Below, piece by piece: positions 12,113 through 21,800 of a DNA stretch of 64,000 bases (position 1 is its first letter; each line of letters begins with the position of its first letter). The notes under the pieces were generated by a model. It was given only the letters and a program-made list of their open reading frames with translations. It searched no databases and was not told where the DNA came from. The DNA comes from Stercorarius parasiticus (taxonomy: Eukaryota > Chordata > Aves > Charadriiformes > Stercorariidae), in assembly GCA_013396915.1 (NCBI GenBank), contig VWZL01000357.1:208320-272319 (forward strand), written 5' to 3'. Made by a program: the position numbers and the translations under genes.

Positions 12113-14929
12113 AATAGGACAGGGCTGTTAAACAGTTATGATCCCCAGAATAAATAAGATACCTACATCTTTTTTGAAAGACCTGACACAGTTAAGCTCT
12201 GCCTTCGATAACTGCAAGCCATATATGAGAACAATAATGCATGGGAGGTTTCACACGGGTCGTTAAGACAGGATTCCTCTTCTCTATAATCAGCAATCTA
12301 AAGATTAGTCATATCACCTTAAGCCAATTCTTAGATTCCCTATATATTCAACAAAGAGAAAGAGGTGATTCAGTATAGCAATCCATCCCTTTTTAAGACA
12401 GTTCTCTGGAAAAGGCAAAATTAAGCTTCCTCTGCAGATGCACTTAGAGTGCCCATAGTAGCCAAGCCTGACCTTCAGCCAGCTTAAACTTCATATCTAC
12501 TGTTATGGGCTTAAAGTCAGTTGAGGTGATTTCTCATGTCAGTTGGTACTGACAGGGAAGCTCAGAACAGGTTGGAAGGAAACTGTTTGTAATGTACTAA
12601 AGACAAGATAACTATATCCATCTGGTTTGTTATATTTTTTTAAAAAGGGAGTTCTGAGTAATACGTACGTCCATCTGGTACTGCTGCGTACATTCACTTT
12701 CCTATACCCTCAGTTTGCTGCACACAATTTTGCAGGAGTTTCTTCAGATTGTAATGAACGATCCATCTGCTGACACCAGACCAGAGAGATGTATTGCTCT
12801 GCCAGCGACTGCTACAACCCACCTCTTGTTTATGCCTGCTAGCGCTCTCTGTATGCTTGCAGGTGGTTGTTGTGACCTCAAGCACTAATTATGAATAGGT
12901 GACAGGCAATTGATCTGTCTTCTGAGAACAGCCTTAACTGCATCGGTACAATCAAGACACCAGGGTATTCTGTAAGGAGGAACCTGCATGGGAAAAGGCT
13001 GCTATAAAGCAATTGCAGAAGCAGTTGAAGCTAAGAGAGCAGGCAAATACAGAAGAATTGTGGTGCTGTGAATGCAACAGGAACATATTCGCATAGATTG
13101 CATTTGCTACTATGTCATGTTGTTAGTGTGGGTCTCAAGTTTATGCTCCAGCTCAAATATTTTTCAGCTGAGCACCGAGTCTATGAGTACACGCATGTCC
13201 AGAGTTTGGAGTGGAGATGCACCCCTGGGGCAGCACAGGCAATGGGCTACAGGGAAGGAAGTAGCAGTCCTGGCACAGACTTTTGGAGGCTTTGTGGAGG
13301 CAGAGTCACTTGGCTTGGGGAACTTGACCCTGAACTCAAACAAAACTGCCTGAAGCTATATGACTGGACAAGAAAAAAAGCCATTTTTTGCTAATTCTGT
13401 AATATTATAGGTATATTTTAAATGCTTTCCTGCAATAGTTTACCTACCCACAGTTTTCTACTATTTGGCCAACTCCAAATACAGAGCTATGCACACACAA
13501 ACACACAGATTATTTCAATTTCCTATTTAAATAAACTGTTGAATCTAAGAACTCAAGGGGAAATAGTTGAATTCGGACTCTATTCCTCTAACTTTAGGTA
13601 CTTACAGATGCCTTCTCTAACATATCTTCTTAGATCAGAATTTCTTAGTGATGTTTGAATGACATTCATCCTTGCTTTTTCTTTTCTCCAGTGGTTCTTT
13701 CTTGCTTTCAAGAAAATAAATGATAGAAAAGTGGTATTAAGTGGTCAATTCTTTGCCTAGATACCTCTGTTTTGGTTGTTTTACAGTAGGGCTTATCTTT
13801 ATTCCAAAATGCTATAATTCACTAGTTTTTTACTTCTTGCCCCAGATATTTCCCATGTATAGGCAACAGCTATTGGAAAATCCTAGCTCTATCTGCCATG
13901 AAATACAAACAACAGCTTCAGGAATATATATAAGCATGCCTGTCGCATGGCCTGGGCACTTTCTAGCCAGGCTGTTGGGTATTCTCCAGCTTGAACTCGG
14001 GCCTACTGCATCCCCAAAAGGCTGAAGGAGGGCTGAACTCAGAACACCTGCTGGGAATCTAGGCTGTCAAGTGCTCAACCAGACGAGGTCTTTTCTACTC
14101 AACACGTGTGAACAAGAATCTGATGGGACACTCGGTTTCTTACCATCAAGAACGTTTCAGAGACCAGTCTAAACCTGTCTCCATGAATGCTTCCAAGTAA
14201 AAAAGTGTACAAGGGAAGAGTGGACTTAAGAAAAGCTCAAGAGAATTAGTTGACGATGTAGGTATAATATTAATTTCCTTGCACCTCCACCTCCCTTTCA
14301 GTTTCTGCAGGCTAGATGTGGATCTGACCCTTAGCCTGAGATATAAAATAAAAGAAAGAGTGAGTTTCCCTATGGGGATGAAAGCAATGGACCCAGTAGA
14401 TGTTTATTAAAAATCTTCTACATTTACCACAAGCTATTTTTCTGGAAACAAAGTAGGCTCAGCAGCCTAACACATAAACCCTCTTCTGTGCTACCAAGAC
14501 AGCCTTCATTGATGAACCAGAATCAGAAAGGAGGAGTTAATCCTACAGAAAGGAAAAGAGAAATATGGTGAAAATACTGGATTTTAGTTAGGAGATTAGG
14601 AAAAAAAAATAAAAGAATATTAGCCAGGGCAAAGAATTAGAAAAAAAGTATAGCTAGACTTATGACCTTCTCTGAAATACTGACAATCAAGTAAAAAAAG
14701 CAATCAATCACAGAGATTTGCAGACCAGAAAATCCCAGGATCATGTTCACTCAAGGAGGCAGATTTTTAATTGATCACCCACATATTGATAACACAGTTG
14801 AATGTATTGTAGAAGAAAAAAAAATAGAAAGATTGCACCCAGATCCTCCAGTAAGAGACAACCAAAGAGTACAAGGCGTGTTGGTTGTCCCTAACTGAAA
14901 CTTTCAGGAGAAGCGTCAGCAGCACTGTT

Positions 14930-15180
14930 CTGGGTCCCTGGTCCCCCACCCCAGCCACTGAGGACATCAAGGCTGCCACACTGCCGGCTGCCCTGGCTCT
15001 ATGACGGCACTGGGGCTGCCTTGCCCCTTGCTTAAGGTGCTGAGCATGTACTGAGCCCACCTGCACAACCCAGGGACAGCCTCCAGGGCACCCTGCTTGC
15101 AGCATTTCTGACAGGTGGGACAGAATCCTGTCCTTGTGGTGGCCCCCTAGCACCCCCCAGCACCCAGTTTGGACATATTC
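14930..15180. other. Local GC-rich patch
   Basis: About 250 bp clearly richer in G+C than the flanks, with C-runs and blocks such as 'CTGCCACACTGCCGGCTGCC'. It has few CpGs. It resembles no repeat family I know. It could be an exon of a non-coding transcript, an old insertion or composition noise. Confidence 0.4.
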
Positions 15181-15446
15181 TCTCTGGCAGCTCAAACACA
15201 TCCTTGGCAAAGACTGCAGTGATACAAAACTAGGACTCACAATACTCTCTACAAAGCCATTTGCAGCAGCAGTATTTAATTTAGTATTTAGAGACACTTT
15301 AATTTATACCCAAATCAGGGGAAAAAAAATAATTTCCATCTTCAAGGTCAAAAGTGTCTCAAGCAAAAAGAGCCTACCCCTTCACGTAGAAGTCCCAAAA
15401 GGTATAAAATTCATTTTGCTGTTTTGTCTGCAGCATGCTATTTTGT

Positions 15447-15469
15447 CAGTTCAACAGACTGTTGAACTG
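15447..15469. repeat. 23-bp perfect palindrome around one central base
   Basis: CAGTTCAACAG (15447-15457), a single A, then the exact reverse complement (15459-15469). The next bases do not pair. It lies 25 bp upstream of an X-box-like motif. The half-site is not one I can assign to a known factor. Confidence 0.88.
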
Positions 15470-15493
15470 TTTGCAGCCTTTAAAACCTATTTG

Positions 15494-15508
15494 GTTGCTA
15501 TGGTTACC
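15494..15508. promoter_or_regulatory. RFX X-box-like motif
   Basis: GTTGCTATGGTTACC resembles the RFX-family X-box (GTTGCC-ATGG-NAAC type): the first half-site has one change at its last position and the second half-site has one mismatch. Single motifs of this quality also occur by chance in 64 kb. Binding is inferred, not shown. Confidence 0.3.
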
Positions 15509-16269
15509 AGCTCTTCAAAATATCACTACCAGATCAAAAAAAAACCCTGTGTGAAATCTGATGATTCTGCCATGATTTTGCGTGATTATACAAGAAAATT
15601 GTTCTACAGTTAGAACTTTGAGAGACAAAGGGTGGTATAAGTCAAAAGCAAAATGCTGAAAAGATGTTTTCTTTGGGCCTTGCAGCTTTAAACTGTTAAT
15701 CACTCTAAGAAACTGACTGGAACACAAAACCACTGATAATCATAGCAACTTCAGAACAGCTGATACTCAAAATTTATTTTTCTAGCAGATTTATTTTTAA
15801 TTTCTACATAAATGTAATATTTGCATTCAGAACTTCAGATGGTCTACAATTGGTTAACATTAGTGGAGACAGTGAACTACATCAGCTAAAGATCTTGCCA
15901 CGAATATGTACAATTTTACAAGTTTTGCCTACCTTTTTATCAATATGTATTAATTGAATCATTTGACATTATTAGACTAAAGATGATATTTACTACAGAC
16001 ATCTGAGTGCTTTCATTCCTCACCAGCTCTTGATTAAGGTGAATGCCAGGAAGCCCACAAAAAGCAATGACACTATAAAATGGAAGCCAAAAGCTAGACC
16101 CTCAAATGGTAAGGATCTGCATAATTCCTTCAAACCACATAATTTACTCTAGCTAAGGTTTTGGCCCTGAGAGCATTGCCCCAGCAATCTTAATACAAAG
16201 AACTGAGTTTTTTCCTGAATACAGAAGTGAATTATGAGATCAAGTTAATCAAAGGTGATAGAATTTTTT

Positions 16270-17167
16270 AAAACCTCTGTAAGTTTGCAGATGACACCAA
16301 ATTGGATGGAGTGTTGATCTGTTTGAGGGTAGGAAGACTCTACAGAGGGATCTGGACAGGCTGGATTGATGGGCCGAAGCCAATGGCATGAGTTTCAACA
16401 AGGCCAAGTGCCGGGTCCTGCACTTGGATCACAACAACCCCATGCAGCGCTACAGGCTTGGGAAAGAGTGGCTGGAGAGCTGCCTGGCAGAAAAGGACCT
16501 GGGGGTGCTGGTCGACAGATGGCTGAATATGAGCTGGCAGTGTGCCCAGGTGGCCAAGAAGGCCAACAGCATCCTGGTTTGTATCAGAAATAGTATGGCC
16601 AGCAGGACTAGGGAAGTGCTTGTCCCCCTGTACTTGGCACTGGTGAGGTCCCATCTTGATTACTGAGTTCACTTTTGGGCCTCTCGCTACAGGAGGGACA
16701 TTGAGGTGCTGGAGTGTGTTCCTAGAAGGGGAACAATGCTTGTGAGGGGTCTAGAAAACAAGTCTTATGAGGAGTGGCTGAGGGAACTGGGGTTGTTTAG
16801 CCTGGAGAAAAGGACACTCAGGGGAGACCTTATCACTCTCTACAACTACCTGAAAGGAGGGTGTAGAGAGGTGGGGGTTGGTCTCTTCTCCCAAGTAACA
16901 AGTTACAGGATAAAAGGAAATGGCCTCAAGTTGCACCGGGGGAAGTTTAGATCGGATATTAGGAAAAATTTCTTCACTGAAAGGGTTGTCAAACATTGGA
17001 ACAGGCTGTCCAGGTAAGTGGTTGAGTAACCATCCCTGGAGGTATTTAAAAGATGTGTAGATGTGCTGAGAGACATGGTTTAGTGGTGGACTTGGCAGTA
17101 TTAGGTTAATGGTTGGACTCAATGATCTTAAAGGTCTTTTCCAACCTAAATGATATTATGATTCTAT
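16270..17167 (+). mobile_element. CR1 LINE, 5' truncated just before the RT 'FADD' motif
   Basis: A CR1 copy of about 900 bp in sense orientation. It begins at or just before 'AAGTTTGCAGATGACACC', which encodes the reverse-transcriptase FADD catalytic motif. It continues through the RT thumb and C-terminal region and ends in 'CTTTTCCAACCTAAATGATA' and 'ATTATGATTCTAT' at about 17167. The 3' untranslated part ('TTAGTGGTGGACTTGGCAGT') marks a subfamily different from the copy directly downstream at 17221. It is inactive: truncated and carrying nonsense changes. Confidence 0.93.
16284..17017 (+). pseudogene. CR1 ORF2 fragment: reverse transcriptase palm to C-terminus
   Basis: Remnant of the CR1 ORF2 polyprotein, which in an intact element supplies endonuclease and reverse transcriptase for target-primed retrotransposition. 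FADDTKLDG is readable from 16284, then a frameshift before 16325 moves the frame. From there the frame reads through '[14 protein letters not shown]' (from 16388), 'KDLGVLVD', '[15 protein letters not shown]' and '[19 protein letters not shown]' to '[10 protein letters not shown]'. Stops interrupt it at 16367 (TGA where CGA is expected, a CpG-decay change), 16664 (TGA) and 17015 (TAA). Everything N-terminal to the FADD motif is missing, so no activity is possible. Confidence 0.9.
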
Positions 17168-17220
17168 TTTCAAACTATCGACATGCAAGCTTGCTTTCCT
17201 ATGTTACTACACTGAGTTAC

Positions 17221-17469
17221 ATTATTCAGTACCTGAAGGGAGCCTATAGGAAAGCTGTGGAGGGGCTGTTTGCAAGGGCATGTAACGATAGGACGAGGGG
17301 CAACGGTTTTAAACTAGAGCAGGGTAGGTTTAGATTAGACATTAGGAAAACGTTCTTTACAATGAGGGTGGTGAGACACTGGCCCAGGTTGCCCAGAGAG
17401 GTGGTGGAGGCCCCATCCCTGGAGACATTCAAGGCCAGGCTTGATGAGGCTCTGAGCAATCTGATCTAG
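17221..17469 (+). pseudogene. CR1 ORF2 C-terminal tail
   Basis: 82 codons of the ORF2 C-terminus, open through to the natural TAG at 17467. Readable blocks are 'YLKGAYRKAVEGLFARACND', '[17 protein letters not shown]' and 'LPREVVEAPSLETFKARLDE'. This segment lies beyond the catalytic RT motifs. There is no start of its own, and the frame simply continues upstream into non-CR1 sequence. Confidence 0.9.
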
Positions 17470-17557
17470 TTGAAGATGTCCCTGCTTACTGCAGGGGGGT
17501 TGGACTAGATGACCTTTAACGGTCCCTTCCAACCCAACACATTCTATGATTCTATGA
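17221..17557 (+). mobile_element. CR1 LINE 3' end, fairly young subfamily
   Basis: A second CR1 copy begins 53 bp after the end of the previous one and in the same orientation. It starts at 'ATTATTCAGTACCTGAAGGG', has the 'TACTGCAGGGGGGTTGGACT' block and ends in 'CAACACATTCTATGATTCTA'. The reading frame is open to the natural stop, and the sequence is closer to the consensus I remember than its neighbour, so it probably inserted later. Confidence 0.93.
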
Positions 17558-19961
17558 CTCTATACAATTAAAAGTGCCCTAGATGTAAGAGAATCCACCC
17601 CTTTGAAGACAGAAGCCAGGCAGTTACAGAAACTCAAGCAACAAAGTGTTCCCTCATGTTACATAATAAGACTTTAGAAATTGTCAGACCATCTGTAAAA
17701 ATAAAAAATAAAAATTATGTACTTTACAAAATGTGAAATAGTGGAGGTTTTTCTTCCTTGACATCAAACAAGTCAGCATTCCTTCACCCAGCAACTATTT
17801 CCAACATACATCGGAAATCAAAAGGTGGCAATGAAGATAAATGTGTCCTTTTTCTATAGATGGGACATTAAAGAGAAGCTGTTCTTACAAGGTGAATAAT
17901 AGAGCCTCACAGAAGAGCAAGATGGAATAATGCAGTTCTTCTTCCAATACTTCCCTGTATGGGTGAGTATGGACATAAACCTGTCAGTCTCATTTCTACC
18001 TTCTTAAGAAAATGCAGGCAGCCAGCTGTGAACATTTTCACGGAGTATCAAGTAACAGAAAAGAGGAAGGATCAATAGAGACCCATAAAGCCATGGTTTA
18101 CCCAACACAATCATTGCAAGTTCATATGCTGTTCTATCCCCCCACAATTACCTAATCATGTGCAAACGTTTTCACATCACTGATTTTGCAATGGAAAATT
18201 AAATAGAAATTTAGTTTGACAGACAAAATTCCCTTACTAACCCTTACTATTTATTAGGACACTGCTTTCAAATTTAGTGTTAAAATTAAGCTTTGAAGGG
18301 AATAATTATCACTTCATTATCATTGTAATTATAAAAAACAATCAGATCCTTCTTGCATCACCCTGACTCCATATCCCTCTGATATATTTCTAGTTTACAT
18401 ACAGACACCTTCTCATTCTTTGGGAGATCAGTAAAAACTAAATAAAACAAATTATTAGCAGTGGTTCGGTTTCCAAGTTATATTCAAAACCTAGCATGGC
18501 TGTCATCCAATACTGTTGGTCAATGTTAGCAGAAAATGTTTTCAACCCACATCACCAAAACCTATTCTCTATCAGCTTGTTTTCTGAAGTGTTAAAGATG
18601 TTGGGTCACCTAGATGGAACAATTGATTCAAATGCAGATTTTTTAATGTCAATAAATATTCTTTATGTAAGTGTTCTCCCAGGTAATGTGACATTCATTT
18701 CAATATTCTTTTATTTCCATCTAGTTCAACTCTACGGTTATTTGCTGTTTGAATTGTCATACTGCTGCAGCACTCCAGCCATCGGCCATACCCCCACTGA
18801 CTAAAGACTGAACAAACAGGGCACAAATTTGCCAAGTGGCCCAGAGAAAATGAGTTTGCCTTTAGTCACAGACAAGTAGAGTGGATCACTGAATATTCAG
18901 AAGAGGGTACCAAAGAGAGAAACTAGGATTTTAGTTTGGACAAGAGAAATTCTGTTTCTGCCTGTGCCTTCTTAGAGTCTGGTGCCGTGTCTGTTTTCTG
19001 ACAAAATTATCAAAAAGCAATGCATCCAGATAGGGACATAAAACCACTGTCAAAAAGCCAGAGGAGGTTAAAGGAATTGTCTCCCAAAAAACATGATTAG
19101 AGACTCAGGAGAGAAGCCCAGAGAGGACATAATCCCTGGGGAAGGGAAAGAATTCAAGTAGAAAAGCCTGGTTAAACATGTTGCAGGTGCCTGATAATTT
19201 GAAAAAGCCCCCTGTTCTGGATCTGAGATGCAGCTGCAGGCATCAAAGGCCTTGGCGAGAGAAGTTTGAGAGTTATGTCAGGGATAGAGGAGAGATTGGA
19301 GATTGGATGAAGTCAGAAGAGAGTTTAGAATAATAACAAGCTTAGGAACAGAGAGAAAAGAATGTCTGGACAGGGGTTAGAAAGGTAGGTGAGGGTTGTG
19401 GGTGGGCTTCTTAAATGTGGAAAATGGGGAAATACTCTCAGCAAACAGACGGAGTGCAAGAAAGGCACCTGAAGACACTGTGAGATAACATGGCAGCAAA
19501 ATGCAGAAAAGCAAATGAGAGGTTTATATTTGTGCTGGAAGGAAAGAAGGAAGCAGTCACAGGAGAAAGAGGGAGAAATCAAATGCAAGATAATAGTTGT
19601 AGTATCTTTCTTAAGTCTTCTATTTGAAGAAACTGGTGAAAATCTGTGTGGAGAGGGAAGTGGAGGCAGGAGAAGCAGTATGGAGGCGAGACAGTAGTAG
19701 TCTTGAAGGGATGAGACTTAGATGTCTTAATTTTCCCAGTAGGGCTATCCAGAGAAGAAATGCACTTGACTAGGTTAAGGAGAATTTAGGCCCCCATGAA
19801 GTGTCGCTGCTTTATACACTAGCCACTGAACATGGAAACACCAGAGCAGAGACTTCTGCCCATGTGGGACAACGGCAGGCACTTTCACTGGTACAGTGTA
19901 CCCTTTCACTGGTACGAATTCTGAATGAATCTGACACATCTGTAACCTGCCTATGTGTACA
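17558..19961. other. Single-copy sequence with a purine-rich stretch
   Basis: No gene recognised. From about 19040 to 19730 the plus strand is strongly purine-biased (repeated GAG/GGAG/AGAA words), which leaves a low-complexity Ser/Leu/Phe-rich open frame on the minus strand at 19325-19588 that I do not regard as real. From about 19795 to 19961 there is unassigned sequence abutting the LTR, including the direct repeat at 19882-19915. Confidence 0.55.
19882..19915. repeat. 13-bp direct repeat, 21-bp period
   Basis: CTTTCACTGGTAC occurs at 19882-19894 and again at 19903-19915. The spacer creates the small palindrome GGTACAGTGTACC. It lies just outside the recognisable LTR sequence that starts at about 19962. 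A local slippage duplication is the simplest reading. Confidence 0.75.
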
Positions 19962-20555
19962 CTCCTGGCAGGACCTGTGGACCCATGGAGAGAGGAGCCT
20001 ACACTGGAGCAGGTTAGCTGGCAGGACTTGTGACCCCGTGGGGAATCCATGCTGGAGCAGCGTTTTCCTGAAGGACTGCAGCCAGTGGGAAGGACTCACA
20101 TTGGAAAAGTTTGTGGAGGACTGCCTCCTATGGGAGGGACCCCAGGCTGGAGCAGGGGAAGAGTGTAAGGAGTCATCCCTCTGAGAAGGAAGGAGCGAGA
20201 GAGACAATGCGTGATGACCTGACCGCAACCCCCATTCCCCGTTGCCATGTGCCGCTTGGGGGAAGGAGGTAGAGAAATCAGGAGTGAAGTTGAGCCTGGG
20301 AAGAAGAGAGAGGTGAGGAGAATGTGTTTTAAGATTTAGTTTTAATTTTCTCACTAAGTTACTCTGAGTTGATTGGTAATTTCCCCAAGTTGAGTCTGTT
20401 TTGCCCATGACAGTAATTACTGAGTAATGTCTCCCTGTCCTTATCCCGACCCATGACCCTTCCATTGTATTTTCTCTCCCCAGTCCAGCTGGGGAGGGTA
20501 CTGATAGAGCAGTTTTGGTGCGTACCTGGCATCCAGCCAGTGTCAACCCACCACA
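19962..20555 (+). mobile_element. ERV LTR, 5'-truncated solo copy
   Basis: Isolated long terminal repeat of an avian endogenous retrovirus, sense on the plus strand. It starts abruptly inside the U3 minisatellite ('CTCCTGGCAGGACCTGTGG'), holds about four repeat units (near 19973, 20025, 20075, 20120), continues with 'GTGAAGTTGAGCCTGGGAAG' and the U5-like 'TTATCCCGACCCATGA' block (20441), and ends in CCCACCACA at 20555. The same blocks appear in the full-length copy at 44054-45094. The AATAAA present there is missing here ('GGTAATTTCCCC' near 20372). No internal retroviral genes flank it. The family name and ERV class were not assigned. Confidence 0.88.
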
Positions 20556-21708
20556 TACGGTCTTTGTGCTTCAAGAAGACTGTCTCGATTGTCTCTGAGC
20601 TAATGGTATTCACATACAATTTGAAAGACATTCCCTCTATTTATGGTTTGCCCTTAAAAAAAGAAAAAAAGACTCCATGATTGCACACAAATATTTTACT
20701 TTACAGAAATGCAGATTACATGTTTTCTTTCAGCTCCAAAGGTAGGTAAAAGTTTACTGAAGACGCTTGTTGGCTGTCTGTACTAAAGAAAATGTAATTC
20801 ACTCTTACGTCTTTTGCTGCTTAAAAGCAGCAGGTGGACTACAGGCATTTTCTGTCTGCTTGCTTTCTTGAAGCTCAAACTGTCATTAAATTTCACTGGA
20901 AAAAACAAGATTGTTTCAGAACTTTATGTATCAGACTTTCCCAGTAATTTCTTCCTGGGTGCAAACCCCACCGTGGGGCTAGCGGGAAATGTCCTTTATT
21001 CTGTCATCCCTATCAAGAACCTTCAAAACTGTCCCTTGTTTTGTTTCACTGCACCTGACAAAGCTTCTGTTATCCTTTTCAAGGGAAAGCATTTAGTGCG
21101 TTTACAATCCAACATTTAAACCTACAAATATGTGACTTGATCATCAAAGCTAATTATCATTAGCAGTTTCCTATGATTCCTGAAGGATGTGTAGCTGGCG
21201 AATGCAACTGGAGGAGCTTATAATTTATGTTTAAAGATATAATTGCCCATATTAGAGCTAATTGTCTCATCTGTGTATTCAGAAACAAAAGGAGAGAGCA
21301 AAATTTTCCTCTGCTCTTCCATTTCGGAAGCCAGCGGTCAAATGTTCAGTTGTTGAGTTAGTGCTGAATTGCAATCATGCCAATCACCCATGAAGCTCAA
21401 TGTGGACAGGAGAGATGGTATTTGACAGAGCCAGTCACCTTAAGCGTCTTTTATAATCAATGCAGAGAAAGAGCCACTTAGGTGTGATTCACCTCATCCC
21501 GAAGGAAAAGTCTAAAATAAGGCAGATGATTCATGCCCCAGAAATGCCTGTTTCTCACCAAAGACTTTGATGGGAGCTGTGAAGGGCTACCTTAGATTTA
21601 GTTAACTACATTTCTGAAGTCTAAAGTTAGGTAAATTGAATCTCATCAGATGTGTCTATACTGCTGCCTGCTCATTCTGAGGCGAAAGGTATGAAATGAA
21701 CAAAAGTA
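20556..21708. other. Single-copy sequence; possible conserved element near 21140-21290
   Basis: No gene seen. Around 21149-21164 'GCTAAT-TATC-ATTAGC' forms a small inverted repeat of homeodomain-type cores. Further ATTA/TAAT words follow to about 21290. This makes it a candidate regulatory stretch by motif density alone. Confidence 0.35.
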
Positions 21709-21800
21709 GAATCATAGAATCATAGAATTTTTTGGCTTGAAGGGACCCTAAAGATCATTTAGTTCCAAGCCCCCTGCCATGGGCAGGGATACCTTTCATT
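21709..21800 (-). mobile_element. CR1 LINE stub, 3' end only
   Basis: The plus strand reads 'GAATCATAGAATCATAGAAT' then 'TTGGCTTGAAGGGACCCTAA' and 'CCCCTGCCATGGGCAGGGAT', the reverse complement of a CR1 3' end. Only about 90 bp are present, so this is a severely 5'-truncated insertion in minus orientation. Confidence 0.88.

Larger units (their letters stand above)
10009..16269. other. Single-copy sequence, no gene recognised
   Basis: No exon or RNA gene found. It holds a small tandem repeat (12061-12112), a GC-richer patch (14930-15180), a 23-bp palindrome (15447-15469) and an X-box-like motif (15494-15508), each listed separately. The longest open frame is 176 codons on the minus strand (14767-15297). 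It overlaps the GC-rich patch and ends in a run of Phe codons from an A-tract; I read it as chance. Confidence 0.6.

Noticed and set aside
19325..19588. 87-codon Ser/Leu/Phe-rich minus-strand frame
   Set aside because: Pure consequence of the purine-rich plus strand; low-complexity translation.
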